64,000 nt of DNA from Bryobacteraceae bacterium (GCA_025056865.1 JANWVO010000027.1:62001-126000), one strand, 5' to 3'. Counted from the first letter of the stretch, positions 15,340 through 24,675 are shown. The notes: generated by a model from the sequence alone, not told the origin. Program-made: numbers and translations.

Positions 15340-16659
15340 ATGATCGCACGCTACACCCGCCCGGAGATGGGGCGCATCTGGAGCGACCAGAACAGGTTCC
15401 AGCAGTGGCTGGAGGTCGAACTCGCCGCCGCGGAGGTTCTCGCCGAACGGGGCGAGGTTCCGTCAGACGCGGCGCGGATTCTCCGCGAGCACTCCTCCTT
15501 TTCGGTGGAGAGGATCCAGGAAATCGAGCGGGAAGTCCGCCATGATGTCATCGCTTTTACCACTTGTGTAGCAGAAAGTCTGAAGGCGAAAGGCTTCGGG
15601 GAAGCCTCCCGCTGGCTTCACTACGGACTAACTTCTAATGATGTCGTAGATACGGCGCAGGCTTTGCTGCTCCAGCAGTCCGCCAGGCTGCTTCTGGAGG
15701 GGATGGACCGCCTGCTTGAAGTCCTGCGCCGCCGTGCAATGGAGTTCCGGGACACGCTGGCCATTGGCCGGACTCACGGAGTGCATGCCGAGCCGATCAC
15801 CTTCGGGCTGAAGCTGGCACTTTGGTATGACGAATGTCGTCGTGCGAGGCGACGCATTGAGGAGGCGGCGGAGGATCTGCGCTATGGGAAGCTGTCCGGG
15901 GCGGTGGGCAACCTGGCGCATCTCGCTCCGGAGGCGGAGCAGGCCATCTGCGAGCGGTTGGGGTTGCGGGTGGCTCCGATCGCCAGCCAGGTGATCAGCC
16001 GGGACCGCCATGCCGCCTTCGTCAGCGCGCTCGCCCTGGCCTGCGCTTTGTGCGAGAAGATCGCGCTCGAAATCAGGCACCTGCAAAGGACGGAGGTGCG
16101 CGAAGCGGAGGAGCCATTTGCCGAAGGCGAGCAGAAAGGCTCCAGCGCGATGCCCCACAAGCGGAATCCGGTGGTGAGCGAGCAGATCTGCGGGCTGGCG
16201 CGCGTCGTGCGCGCGAACGTGCAGGCGGCATTCGAAAACATTGCGCTCTGGCATGAGCGGGACATCTCACATTCAAGCGTGGAGCGCGTCATCCTGCCGG
16301 ACTCCTGCATTCTGACCGACTATCTGCTGGCGAAGACCGTGTGGCTGGTGGAAGGGATGCGTGTCTTTCCGGAGAGGATGCGGCGCAACCTGGAGCTTAC
16401 GCGGGGGCTGGTCTTTTCCGGGCAGCTCCTGCTGGATCTCACCGCAGCGGGCATGCTTCGCGAGGACGCCTATCGGCTGGTTCAGGGAGAGGCGATGAAG
16501 GCCTGGCGCGAGGAAGGCGACTTCCGGGCGGCGATGGAGGGGCATCCGGAGGTCCGCAAGTTCCTCACTCCGGAGCAGATTGCCGAGGCGTTCTCGCCTC
16601 AGCGGCAGCTCCGGCATGTGCATGCCATCTTCGAGCGCGTCTTCGGGACGGCAGGCTGA
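15340..16659 (+). CDS. purB: Adenylosuccinate lyase
   Basis: 439 residues, the usual length. The family signature GSSAMPHKRNP is near residue 270, with the His-bearing segments HYGLTSNDVVDT and GRTHGVHAEPITFG upstream. PurB catalyses two fumarate eliminations: SAICAR to AICAR and adenylosuccinate to AMP in purine synthesis. It acts in the cytoplasm as a homotetramer. The start follows the MBL gene by 12 bp. About 135 bp separate it from the response regulator. Confidence 0.95.
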   Translation: MIARYTRPEMGRIWSDQNRFQQWLEVELAAAEVLAERGEVPSDAARILREHSSFSVERIQEIEREVRHDVIAFTTCVAESLKAKGFGEASRWLHYGLTSNDVVDTAQALLLQQSARLLLEGMDRLLEVLRRRAMEFRDTLAIGRTHGVHAEPITFGLKLALWYDECRRARRRIEEAAEDLRYGKLSGAVGNLAHLAPEAEQAICERLGLRVAPIASQVISRDRHAAFVSALALACALCEKIALEIRHLQRTEVREAEEPFAEGEQKGSSAMPHKRNPVVSEQICGLARVVRANVQAAFENIALWHERDISHSSVERVILPDSCILTDYLLAKTVWLVEGMRVFPERMRRNLELTRGLVFSGQLLLDLTAAGMLREDAYRLVQGEAMKAWREEGDFRAAMEGHPEVRKFLTPEQIAEAFSPQRQLRHVHAIFERVFGTAG

Positions 16660-16716
16660 AAGGGCCGGCGGCCGCTCTGGGATCCCGAACTCAGGGAGGC
16701 ACCCGAAATTCGTGGG

Positions 16717-16744
16717 TTCAAAACCGCTCAAATGGGTTTACACT
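16717..16744 (+). promoter_or_regulatory. Weak sigma-70-type promoter candidate
   Basis: TTCAAA, 16 bases, then TACACT, four of six matches in each box, lies about 50 bases before the response-regulator ATG in a locally AT-rich patch. Confidence 0.25.
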
Positions 16745-16793
16745 AAATGCGGGTTGGCTTGATCCGCCCAGCCCCTTGAATGAACAGGAGTTC

Positions 16794-17258
16794 ATGACTA
16801 CGCGACGCCGCCCGGCGGCTACCGACCTGGCATCGCCAATGGGCAAGAGAAAGACTGTGCAAAGAATGGCCCGCGTGCTGCTGGCCGATGACGACCCGGC
16901 TGCGCGCCTGACGCTTCAGACCGTTCTGGAGGCGGGGGGGTATCAGGTGGACGCTGCCGCATCAGCCGCCGAGGCGGTGAGCCTGCTGGATCAGTCCGAG
17001 TACGAACTGGTCCTCTCGGATCTTGCGATGGAGTCGCCCGAAGCGGGGCTGAAGGTCCTCGCGCACGCCCGCATGAAGGATTACCGCCCGGCGACGGCGC
17101 TGGTGACGTCCTGGCGGGCAAAGGCGCCCAAGGGCAGCCGTTCCCGGGCCAGCCGGATGCTTGTGGAGGCAGAGAACGTGCCCGAGCTGCTCGGCCAGGT
17201 GGCCAACCTGATCGGTACCCGGGCCTCCCGCCGGATCCGGCGTCTGCGCAAGAGCTAG
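16794..17258 (+). CDS. Stand-alone response regulator receiver protein
   Basis: 154 residues from ATG 16794 (AGGAG lies only 3 bases before it; ATG 16866, at MARVLLADDDP, is an alternative start). The receiver domain shows the acidic DDD triad, the phospho-acceptor Asp in LVLSDLAM, and the Thr in ALVTSW. The conserved Lys is not in its usual KP context; K appears in RAKAPKG. There is no output domain, only a short basic tail (RASRRIRRLRKS). This is the shape of a CheY-like or scaffold regulator. No kinase gene is adjacent, so its input is unknown. Confidence 0.75.
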   Translation: MTTRRRPAATDLASPMGKRKTVQRMARVLLADDDPAARLTLQTVLEAGGYQVDAAASAAEAVSLLDQSEYELVLSDLAMESPEAGLKVLAHARMKDYRPATALVTSWRAKAPKGSRSRASRMLVEAENVPELLGQVANLIGTRASRRIRRLRKS

Positions 17259-17408
17259 AAGGGCCGCAGATCAATTCTTCAATCGTAGTAAAGCGTTCGC
17301 GTCCTCCACGTCTGCTCTTCGGCGATCTCCGCCGGCATGGGGCGTCAGCCAGTTCTGCACGGTCGGCGGACTGGCGGCGTCAATCCCAATGAGGGTCCGG
17401 CTGCGCCC

Positions 17409-18614
17409 ATGCCCCAGTACGCCCTGAAATACGCCGACGCCCGCGGCGAGATCCGCCAGGAAGTGGTGGAAGCCGCCAGCGAGCAGGAAGCCCGCGACCG
17501 GCTTGCGCAGCAGGGCTATCTGGTGTATTCGGTCCGGCCGCGGCTTGGGCTGGGTCTCGCGCCCGCGGCGGGCCGGCGGCGGAAGCTGGATCTGGAGAAG
17601 TTCCTCATCTTCAACCAGCAGTTCATTACGCTGTTCCGCGCCGGACTGCCGATCCTGAAATGCCTCGACCTGCTCGCCGACCGCCTCACGGATTCGAAGC
17701 TGAGCCCGGTGATTGCCGAAATCCGGGACGACGTCAGGAAGGGGTCGCTGCTGAGCGAGGCGTTCGGCCGCCAGCAGATGTTCCCGCCCATTTATGTCAC
17801 TTCGATCATGGCGGGCGAGCGCAGCGGCGCGCTTGGCGAGGTGCTGGAGCGGTATCTGGCCTATCAGCGGCTGGCGCTGGCGGTGCGGAAGAAGATCCTT
17901 CTGTCGCTGATCTACCCAAGCGTGCTGGTGCTGCTGGTGATCGGGCTGGTGGTATTCCTGGTGACGTTCGTCGTGCCCCGCTTCGCCGAGCTGTATGCGA
18001 CGACGAACGCCGAGCTGCCGGCGCCGACGCGGCTTCTGATTTCCGTGGGTCTGGCGGCCAATCAGTTCATCGTCGCCGGGGCGGTGGCGCTCCTGTTGCT
18101 GATCCTCGGCGGCCGCTATTATCTGCGCACGGACGCGGGGCGCGCGGTGGCGGACCGCATCAAGGTGCGCACGCCGCTGCTCGGCGAGATCTGGCTGAAG
18201 TATCAGGTGGCGCAACTGGGGCGGCTGCTGGCGACGCTGCTTTCCGGCGGCATCCCGCTGGTGCAGGGGATGGAAACGGCGTCGCAATCGGTGAGCAGCC
18301 CGCTGTTGCGCGCGGCGCTGGCCGATGCGCAGAGGCGGGTGAAGGAAGGCCAGTCGCTGTCGGGCGCGCTGGCCTCGACAGGGCTGTTTCCGCCGCTGGC
18401 GATCGACATGATCGAGGTGGGCGAGAGCACCGGCGCGCTGCCGCAGATGCTGAACAGCGTCGCCGAGTTTTACGAGGATGATGTCAACACGCGCATGCAG
18501 GCCGCGCTGTCGCTGATCGAGCCGGCCATCATGATCTTCATGGGCCTGTTCGTCGCCTTCGTCCTCGTCTCTCTCTATCTGCCGATCTTCTCGCTGGCGG
18601 ACGCGATGAAGTAG
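17409..18614 (+). CDS. Type II secretion/type IV pilus inner-membrane platform protein (GspF/PilC)
   Basis: 401 residues from ATG 17409. A short N-terminal soluble part is followed by two repeats of the T2SSF domain. Typical segments are FNQQFITLFRAGLPILKCLD, MAGERSGALGEVLERYL and, in the second repeat, LLSGGIPLVQGMETASQSV and GESTGALPQMLNSVAEFYEDD. Three hydrophobic helices are visible (about residues 165-190, 215-235 and 365-395). The protein is the membrane platform that couples the ATPase to pseudopilin assembly. It is the first gene of a seven-gene operon. Confidence 0.88.
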   Translation: MPQYALKYADARGEIRQEVVEAASEQEARDRLAQQGYLVYSVRPRLGLGLAPAAGRRRKLDLEKFLIFNQQFITLFRAGLPILKCLDLLADRLTDSKLSPVIAEIRDDVRKGSLLSEAFGRQQMFPPIYVTSIMAGERSGALGEVLERYLAYQRLALAVRKKILLSLIYPSVLVLLVIGLVVFLVTFVVPRFAELYATTNAELPAPTRLLISVGLAANQFIVAGAVALLLLILGGRYYLRTDAGRAVADRIKVRTPLLGEIWLKYQVAQLGRLLATLLSGGIPLVQGMETASQSVSSPLLRAALADAQRRVKEGQSLSGALASTGLFPPLAIDMIEVGESTGALPQMLNSVAEFYEDDVNTRMQAALSLIEPAIMIFMGLFVAFVLVSLYLPIFSLADAMK

Positions 18615-18625
18615 GAGGGGATGCG

Positions 18626-20248
18626 ATGGCCACCAACGGCGTCAGGGCGATGACCCCCGAGCAGGAGATGGAGCAGGCGCGGCGCCTGGCCGAGCGCTAC
18701 CGCTGCGAGTTTGTGGACCTCAAGGCGGCCAAGATCGACAGCGAGCTGTTCAAGTCGATCCCCGTGGACCTGATGTTCCGTTACAACTTCGTCCCGCTGG
18801 CGGCGACCAACGGCGAGCTGGAGATCGCGCTGGCCGACCCGCGCCACCTGAATCTCATCGACGAGCTCTCCATCCTGCTGCGCAAGAAGCTCCGGGTGAA
18901 GGTGGCGGCGCTGAGCCAGATCGCCGACCTGCTGAAGAAGACCGAACAGTCGCAGCGCGTGCTTGAGGAGATCACCGAGGGCTTCGCGCTGGACGTGGTC
19001 GGCGAAGAGGAAAGCGCCGACGAGACGCTGTCGATCGAAAAGCTGACGGCGCAGGACGCCGACATCGCGCCGGTCATCAAGCTGGTGGACACCACCATCT
19101 TCAACGCGCTCGAGCGCCGCGCCTCCGACATTCACATCGAGACGCGCGACAACGAGGTGGCCATCAAGTACCGCATCGACGGCGTGCTGCACTACGCCAT
19201 GCCGCCCATCGCGAAGGACTGGCACTCCATGATCATCTCGCGCATCAAGGTGATGAGCGAGCTGGACATCGCCGAGCGCCGCATTCCGCAGGACGGCCGT
19301 TTCCGCGTGCGCTACAAGAACCGCCTCATCGATTTCCGCGTCTCCATCATGCCCACCATTCACGGCGAGGACGCGGTGCTGCGCGTGCTCGACAAGGAGT
19401 CGATGAGCGAGAAGTTCGCCCGGCTCACGCTCGACGTGGTCGGCTTCAGCGAGCGCGACCTGGCCCGCTTCCGCCGCTACATCAAGGAGCCTTACGGAAT
19501 GGTGCTCGTCACCGGGCCTACGGGCTCGGGCAAGACGACCACGCTGTATGCCGCCCTCAGCGAGATCAAGAACGACGAGGACAAGATCATCACCATCGAG
19601 GACCCGGTCGAGTACCAGATCAAGGGGATCACGCAGATTCCGGTGAACGAAAAGAAGGGGCTCACCTTCGCGCGCGGGCTGCGCTCCATCCTGCGCCACG
19701 ACCCCGACAAGATCATGGTGGGCGAGATCCGCGACCAGGAGACGGCGCAGATCGCCATCAACGCCGCGCTTACCGGGCACCTGGTGTTCACCACCGTGCA
19801 CGCCAACAACGTGCTGGACGTCATCGGGCGCTTCCTGAACATGGGCGTCGAGCCGTACAACTTCGTCTCGGCGCTCAACTGCATCCTGGCGCAGCGGCTG
19901 GTGCGCGTCATCTGCGAGCACTGCAAGCACCAGGTCCGTTACGACGACGCCTTCCTCATCGAGAGCGGGCTCAACCCGGAGGAGTGGCGCGACGTGCCGA
20001 TGTGGGAAGGCGCGGGCTGCTTCGAGTGCGGCGGCACCGGCTTCCGCGGGCGCACGGCCATCCACGAGCTGCTCGACCTGAGCGAGCGGATCCGCGAGCT
20101 GATCCTCGAGAAGCGCCCGGCCACCGAGATCAAGCGGGCGGCGAAGGAAGAGGGCATGACGTTCCTGCGCGAATCGGCGCTGGAGAAGGTCCGCGCGGGC
20201 GTGACCACGCTGCGCGAGATCAACAAGGTGACGTTCATCGAGGGCTGA
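18626..20248 (+). CDS. Type II secretion/type IV pilus assembly ATPase (GspE/PilB)
   Basis: 540 residues from ATG 18626, preceded by GGAGGGG. An N-terminal GspE/MshE domain (about residues 5-150) leads to the ATPase core with Walker A GPTGSGKTT (near residue 297), the Asp box IITIEDPVEY, Walker B MVGEIRDQETA and the His box TVHANN. A four-Cys zinc element (CEHCKH ... CFECGGTGFRGR) follows. It is complete and should be active. It drives pseudopilin polymerisation from the cytoplasmic face. Confidence 0.92.
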   Translation: MATNGVRAMTPEQEMEQARRLAERYRCEFVDLKAAKIDSELFKSIPVDLMFRYNFVPLAATNGELEIALADPRHLNLIDELSILLRKKLRVKVAALSQIADLLKKTEQSQRVLEEITEGFALDVVGEEESADETLSIEKLTAQDADIAPVIKLVDTTIFNALERRASDIHIETRDNEVAIKYRIDGVLHYAMPPIAKDWHSMIISRIKVMSELDIAERRIPQDGRFRVRYKNRLIDFRVSIMPTIHGEDAVLRVLDKESMSEKFARLTLDVVGFSERDLARFRRYIKEPYGMVLVTGPTGSGKTTTLYAALSEIKNDEDKIITIEDPVEYQIKGITQIPVNEKKGLTFARGLRSILRHDPDKIMVGEIRDQETAQIAINAALTGHLVFTTVHANNVLDVIGRFLNMGVEPYNFVSALNCILAQRLVRVICEHCKHQVRYDDAFLIESGLNPEEWRDVPMWEGAGCFECGGTGFRGRTAIHELLDLSERIRELILEKRPATEIKRAAKEEGMTFLRESALEKVRAGVTTLREINKVTFIEG

Positions 20249-21157
20249 ATGAGCTGGCTGCACCGCCTGAAATCGCTGGTCGCGGATCCGCCGCCGGAAA
20301 TCGTCTTCGAAGTGTCGGCCCGCGGCATCGCGTGGGCGCGCACCAGGGATCCGCGCCCGGAGCTGGCGCCGCTGGAGCCGGGCGTCGTCGAGGTGTCGCC
20401 GCTGGAGGCCAACATCCGCCGCCCGGAGGCGTTCGCCGCTGCCGTGCGCGCCGTGGCGGGCGATGGCGAGGGCCGCGCGCGCCGCCGCGCCGCGCTGATC
20501 CTGCCCGACTACTGTGCGCGCGTCGCCATTCTTGATTTCGATTCGTTCCCTGCGGCGCCCGAGGAGCAGCAGCAGCTTGTCCGTTTCCGCGTGAAGCGCG
20601 TCGTGCCGTTCGACATTGAAAACGCCGTCGTCGCCTGCTGGCCGCAGCCGCGCCACGACGGCTCGAAGCGCGTGGACGTGGTCACGGCAATCGTCAACAT
20701 GGATGTGGCCTCGCACTACGAGGCTCCGTTCCGCTCGGCGGGTCTGCACTGCGGCTTTGTGACGATCTCCGCGCTGGCCGCGCTGGCGCTTCCTCCGGAA
20801 GAGGATCTTTCCAGCGCCAACCCGCGCGTGTTTGTCAAGCTCAGCGGCGACGCGCTGGCCGTCAGCCTGATCGATGGCGCCAGCCTGCGGCTGTACCGCT
20901 GCGTGCAGGTGGGCGCGGAAGCCCTGGAAGAGGCCACCTCCGTGCTGGCGACGACGCTGGCTTACGCCGAAGACGAACTCGGCGCGCGCGTGCAGGCGCT
21001 GGAGGTCTGCGGCCTCGGCCCGGGCGAGCGCGGCTGGATGGACGTCTGGCGCCGCGAGTTCGGCGTGCCTGTTTGCGGCGTGCGCTCGCGCCTCGGCGCG
21101 CCAGGTCCTCACAATGCGGGCCTGCACGGATATCTCGAATCGCTGGAGGCTGCATGA
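20249..21157 (+). CDS. pilM: PilM/GspL-type actin-like assembly protein
   Basis: 302 residues, starting directly after the gspE stop. It resembles the PilM/GspL cytoplasmic fold: EVSARGIAWAR near the start, FRVKRVVPFDIENAVVA in the middle, and TLAYAEDELGARVQALEVCG late. There is no membrane helix, matching PilM more than full-length GspL. PilM binds the N-terminus of PilN and links ATPase and platform. The stop overlaps the pilN start (ATGA). Confidence 0.75.
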   Translation: MSWLHRLKSLVADPPPEIVFEVSARGIAWARTRDPRPELAPLEPGVVEVSPLEANIRRPEAFAAAVRAVAGDGEGRARRRAALILPDYCARVAILDFDSFPAAPEEQQQLVRFRVKRVVPFDIENAVVACWPQPRHDGSKRVDVVTAIVNMDVASHYEAPFRSAGLHCGFVTISALAALALPPEEDLSSANPRVFVKLSGDALAVSLIDGASLRLYRCVQVGAEALEEATSVLATTLAYAEDELGARVQALEVCGLGPGERGWMDVWRREFGVPVCGVRSRLGAPGPHNAGLHGYLESLEAA

Positions 21158-21735
21158 GCGCGCCGCGCATCATTCTCCCCCTGAACCTCGCCAGCGAGCC
21201 GTTCCGCAGGGACCGGCCGCTGCTGGTGGCCTCGGCCGCCACGGCGGCTCTCCTGCTGGGCGTGTTCCTCCTGCTCGTGCACGGGATTGCCGTGCAGCGC
21301 GAAGCGGCCGCCGAGAACCGCGCGCAACTGGCGGCGCTGGAGGCGCGGCTGCGTGCCGTGGCGGCCGAGCAGGCGCAGCTCGAGGCGCGGCTGCGGGAGC
21401 CTGCCAACGCGCAGGTGCTCGACCGCAGCGTGCTGTTGAATTCCCTGATCCTCCGCAAGAGCATTTCCTGGACGCAACTGTTTTCCGACCTCGAGAAGGT
21501 GATGCCCGGCAATGTCCGGCTCATCACCGTGCGGCCCTTCCTGACCGGCGACAACGCCGTGCAGCTTGACATGGTGGTAGGGGCGCAGTCGCCCGAGCCG
21601 GTCATCGAGCTGCTGAAGCGCCTGGAGCGTTCGCCCACTTTCGGCGCCACGGCGCTGCTCAGCTCCTCGCCGCCGACGCAGAACGAGCCGCTGTACCGTT
21701 ACCGCGTGAGCGTGAACTATGCCCAGAAGTTCTGA
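21154..21735 (+). CDS. pilN: PilN-like assembly protein
   Basis: 193 residues from ATG 21154. The N-terminus PLNLASEPFRRDRPLLV carries the conserved INLL-like contact for PilM, then one membrane helix (about residues 25-48), a coiled coil, and a ferredoxin-like periplasmic part (SWTQLFSDLEKVMPGNVRL). Overlaps pilM by four bases and pilO by 17. Confidence 0.78.
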   Translation: MSAPRIILPLNLASEPFRRDRPLLVASAATAALLLGVFLLLVHGIAVQREAAAENRAQLAALEARLRAVAAEQAQLEARLREPANAQVLDRSVLLNSLILRKSISWTQLFSDLEKVMPGNVRLITVRPFLTGDNAVQLDMVVGAQSPEPVIELLKRLERSPTFGATALLSSSPPTQNEPLYRYRVSVNYAQKF

Positions 21736-22537
21736 ACCCGTGTGGAAGGCCTGGATGCGGGACCCGCGCCATGCGGTGCGGCTGGCGCTGGGCGTGCTGC
21801 TGGCGGCCAATCTGGCGGCGGCATGGTTCGTGTTCCACCCGCCCGGCGGCTCGGTGGAGTCGCTCGAAGAGGAAATCGCCGCCGCGCGCCGCCAGCTCGC
21901 CGCGCGGCAGCAGGCAGTGGCGCGGCTGAAGGCGCAGGTGGACAGGGCTCTGGCGGCGCGCGAAGAGGGCGAGCGGTTCCTGCGGGACTATTTCCTGCCG
22001 CGCCAGCACGCCTACTCGCTGCTGGAAATCGAGCTGGCCAACGCGGCGCGGCGCTCTGGCGTGCGTCCGAAGGAGAGAACCATCAGTTACGAGCCCATCG
22101 AAGGCAGCGACACGCTCGGCACGCTCGTGATCAACGCGAACTTCGAAGGGACCTACGCCGACCTGATCGAACTGCTGTCGGCCATCGACCGCTCGAAGCG
22201 GCTGCTGATTCTCGAACAGCTTCAGGCCGCGCCGCAGCAGTCTGGCGCCACGCTGGCGATGACGCTGAAGCTGAACGCCTTCATCCGGATGGAGGGGCCG
22301 CAGGAGGCTGAAGAGCCTGAGCTGATCTCGGCCGCGGCGCCCGCGCCGGAGTCGCCCGCGTCCGCTCCCCCCCGGGTGGAACCGCCAAAGCCCGCTGCCG
22401 TGCCCGCGGCCCCGCCTGCACCCGTGCAGATGGCTCCCGCCGCCGTCAGCGAGCCGCGCTCCGGGCCTGCGCCGCAGCCACCGAAAAGCCGCTTCTTCAA
22501 CCGGCGCCGCCCGCTGGGCGGAGAGGAGGAGCAATGA
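21719..22537 (+). CDS. pilO: PilO-like assembly protein with a Pro/Ala-rich tail
   Basis: 272 residues. One membrane helix (about residues 20-40) is followed by a coiled coil (EEEIAAARRQLAARQQAVAR) and a periplasmic domain (FEGTYADLIELLSAIDRS). Length exceeds usual PilO (about 200) because of a 70-residue Pro/Ala-rich tail ending in NRRRPLGGEEEQ. PilN and PilO form a heterodimer that joins the inner-membrane platform to the outer parts. The stop overlaps the next start. Confidence 0.72.
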   Translation: MPRSSEPVWKAWMRDPRHAVRLALGVLLAANLAAAWFVFHPPGGSVESLEEEIAAARRQLAARQQAVARLKAQVDRALAAREEGERFLRDYFLPRQHAYSLLEIELANAARRSGVRPKERTISYEPIEGSDTLGTLVINANFEGTYADLIELLSAIDRSKRLLILEQLQAAPQQSGATLAMTLKLNAFIRMEGPQEAEEPELISAAAPAPESPASAPPRVEPPKPAAVPAAPPAPVQMAPAAVSEPRSGPAPQPPKSRFFNRRRPLGGEEEQ

Positions 22538-23232
22538 GCCGGCTGAGGCTGGAGATGAGGCTCGGAGCCGAGCCGAAGAAAGTCGCCATTCTGCTGGCCC
22601 TGTTGGCTGTTTCGGCTTATCTCTTCTACCAGAATTTCGCTGGCGCGGACCTGCCTTCGTCGTCTTCCGTCCAGCGCCCCAGGCCGGCCGCTGGTGCTCC
22701 TTCGCCGGCGGAAACGAAAGCGCCCCAGTCTGCCGCCGCCGCGGCGAAGAGGGAATTCCGGCCTTCTCTGGCGCCGCCGAAGGACCTCGACCGGTCCCGG
22801 ATCGATCCGACGCTCCGGCTCGAACTGCTCGCGCGGCTGGAAAAAGTGCGCTTCGAGGGCGTGGGGAGGAACCTCTTCGAGTTCGGGCCCGTGGAGGCGC
22901 CGAGGCCGCGGCTGCCGGAGCCGAAGATCGAAGTGAAGGCGGAGCCGAAAATGATCGGCCCGGAGCCGCCGCCCCCGCCTCCCGCCCCGCCGGCCAAACA
23001 GGCTCCGCCGCCCATCCCGCTCAGGTTTTATGGCGTGGCGCTGCCTTTGCGCGGCAATGACAGGCGGGTATTCTGTCTTCAGGGGGACGAGATCCTGACG
23101 CCGTCGGAGGGCGATCTGGTGCAGAACCGGTATCGCATTGTGCGCATCACGGCGACCTCGGTGCTCGTCGAGGATACGCAGTACAGGCACCAGCAGCAGG
23201 TCCCCATTGACCAGCCGCCCCCGGGAGGATGA
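22534..23232 (+). CDS. PilP/GspC-like periplasmic linker protein
   Basis: 232 residues. One N-terminal membrane helix (KVAILLALLAVSAYLFYQNF), a long Pro/Ala-rich linker, and a small C-terminal beta domain (IPLRFYGVALPLRGNDRR then VFCLQGDEILTPSEGD). This layout is that of PilP and of the GspC homology region, which contact the secretin. Its position after PilM-N-O supports PilP. It overlaps neighbours by four bases on both sides. No secretin gene is present here. Confidence 0.65.
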   Translation: MSRLRLEMRLGAEPKKVAILLALLAVSAYLFYQNFAGADLPSSSSVQRPRPAAGAPSPAETKAPQSAAAAAKREFRPSLAPPKDLDRSRIDPTLRLELLARLEKVRFEGVGRNLFEFGPVEAPRPRLPEPKIEVKAEPKMIGPEPPPPPPAPPAKQAPPPIPLRFYGVALPLRGNDRRVFCLQGDEILTPSEGDLVQNRYRIVRITATSVLVEDTQYRHQQQVPIDQPPPGG

Positions 23233-24593
23233 GGATGAGATACCGGCGCAGGCAGGATCAGAGAGGTTTCGCCCTGCTGTTCGTGTTTGCGCTGGCGGCG
23301 GCGGCGCTGGTCATGTTGTACCTGGAGATGCCCAGGGTCGCCTTCGAGCACCAGCGCGACAAGGAGGCGCTGCTCGTCGACCGCGGCGAAGAGTACATCC
23401 GCGCCATCCAGCTTTACGTCCAGAAGTTCAACAGGTATCCGCAGACGCTGGAAGAGCTGGAGACAACGAACAACATCCGCTTCCTGCGGAAGCGGTTCCG
23501 CGATCCCATCACGGGCAGCGACGAATGGCGCCTGATCCACATTGACGCCGCCGGGCAGTACATCGACTCGCTGGTCCACAAGCGGCAGGAGCCGAAGCGG
23601 GAGAGCGCGCCGCACGTGCTTCAGGCCAATGTGCAGGGCATCGGGGTGTCAGCGGAGGCCGTGGTGCCGGGCGGGGAGGGTCAGGCGCAAAACCCGGCGC
23701 TGCGTCGCACCGCGAGCGACCGCATCATTCCCGGCATGCCCGGGCAGGGTGGCGGACCGCCCACGTCACAGGAGGGCGAGGAACCGCCGCAGGAGGGTCC
23801 CTCGCCGCCGCCCGAATCGCCAGCACCTCCCCAACCCGGCACAGAGACGGTGATCCGCCCGGAGCCGGGCAGCCCGGGCGCTGCGCCAGGGCAGAATCCG
23901 TTCCGCATGCCCGGCAACGTTCCGCCGGGGATGATGCCGGGAGGACAACCGCCTCTGCCAGGGCAGCCCGGGACTCCGGCCCAGCAGCCGCCCACGGTGG
24001 GACAACCCTCCATTGGGTATGGTGGCGGCATTGGGTCTCCGGCTGCCTCTCCGCCGCCCGCGCCCGGAACCACGGCGGGCATGGCGCCCGGGATGGGACC
24101 GCCGCCTCCGCCTGCGCCGGGCGCGCCGGGGTATGGCGGGCCGGCCGGATCCATGAGTGGCGGCCAGCGGCCGGGCGTGCCAAATGAGGCGCTCCAGGCC
24201 ATCCAGCGGGTGCTGACGCGCCAGACTGCCCAGGCGGGCATCGGCGGCCCGGGGTTGATCGGCGGCGGCATTGCAGGCGTCGCCTCGAAGGCGGACATGG
24301 AAGGCATCCGCGTCTATAACAACGCCACCAACTACAAGGAGTGGGAGTTCCTGTTCGATTTCCGCAAGGCGATGCAGGCCGCCGGCATGGGCGGCGCGCT
24401 CGGGCAGGGGCAGCAGGGAATGCCCGGGCAGCCGGCGGGTCAGCAGCAAAGCCCGTTTGAAAGACCGGGGCGTTCTTCTTCCGGCGGCTTCACCTTTGGC
24501 GGATCCGGCGGCCAGGGCGGGCGGAGTTCCTTTGGCAGCGGCTTTGGCGGGTTCGGCAGTCAGCCGCAACCGGCCCCGCCGCCGCGGCCCTGA
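23229..24593 (+). CDS. Pseudopilin-like protein with a long Gly/Pro-rich tail
   Basis: 454 residues. The N-terminus has a short basic leader ending QRG, then FALLFVFALAAAALVMLYLE, the pattern of a prepilin processed after Gly, but position +5 is Phe, not the usual Glu. A helix (KEALLVDRGEEYIRAIQLYV) and RYPQTLEELE resemble GspG-type pseudopilins. After about residue 150 the protein becomes a low-complexity region of Pro, Gly, Gln and Met, then an ordered segment (IRVYNNATNYKEWEFLFDF) and a Gly/Ser-rich end. The long tail is atypical. It is the last gene of the operon; a convergent esterase gene follows. Confidence 0.6.
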   Translation: MRMRYRRRQDQRGFALLFVFALAAAALVMLYLEMPRVAFEHQRDKEALLVDRGEEYIRAIQLYVQKFNRYPQTLEELETTNNIRFLRKRFRDPITGSDEWRLIHIDAAGQYIDSLVHKRQEPKRESAPHVLQANVQGIGVSAEAVVPGGEGQAQNPALRRTASDRIIPGMPGQGGGPPTSQEGEEPPQEGPSPPPESPAPPQPGTETVIRPEPGSPGAAPGQNPFRMPGNVPPGMMPGGQPPLPGQPGTPAQQPPTVGQPSIGYGGGIGSPAASPPPAPGTTAGMAPGMGPPPPPAPGAPGYGGPAGSMSGGQRPGVPNEALQAIQRVLTRQTAQAGIGGPGLIGGGIAGVASKADMEGIRVYNNATNYKEWEFLFDFRKAMQAAGMGGALGQGQQGMPGQPAGQQQSPFERPGRSSSGGFTFGGSGGQGGRSSFGSGFGGFGSQPQPAPPPRP

Positions 24594-24675
24594 GAAAAGA
24601 GGAGGCCCGGCGCATCCCCAGCCTCCGCGGGCGCCGGTAGTCCTGCTTCTTCCCTTCTCCGCCCGGGTCAGCCTT

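Noticed and set aside
16660-16793. tRNA or small RNA between purB and the response regulator
   Set aside because: No cloverleaf arms or conserved T-loop sequence could be found.
18575-21127. An 850-codon minus-strand open frame across gspE and pilM
   Set aside because: Composition is Arg/His/Ala-rich without any domain, and the plus strand has intact gspE motifs.
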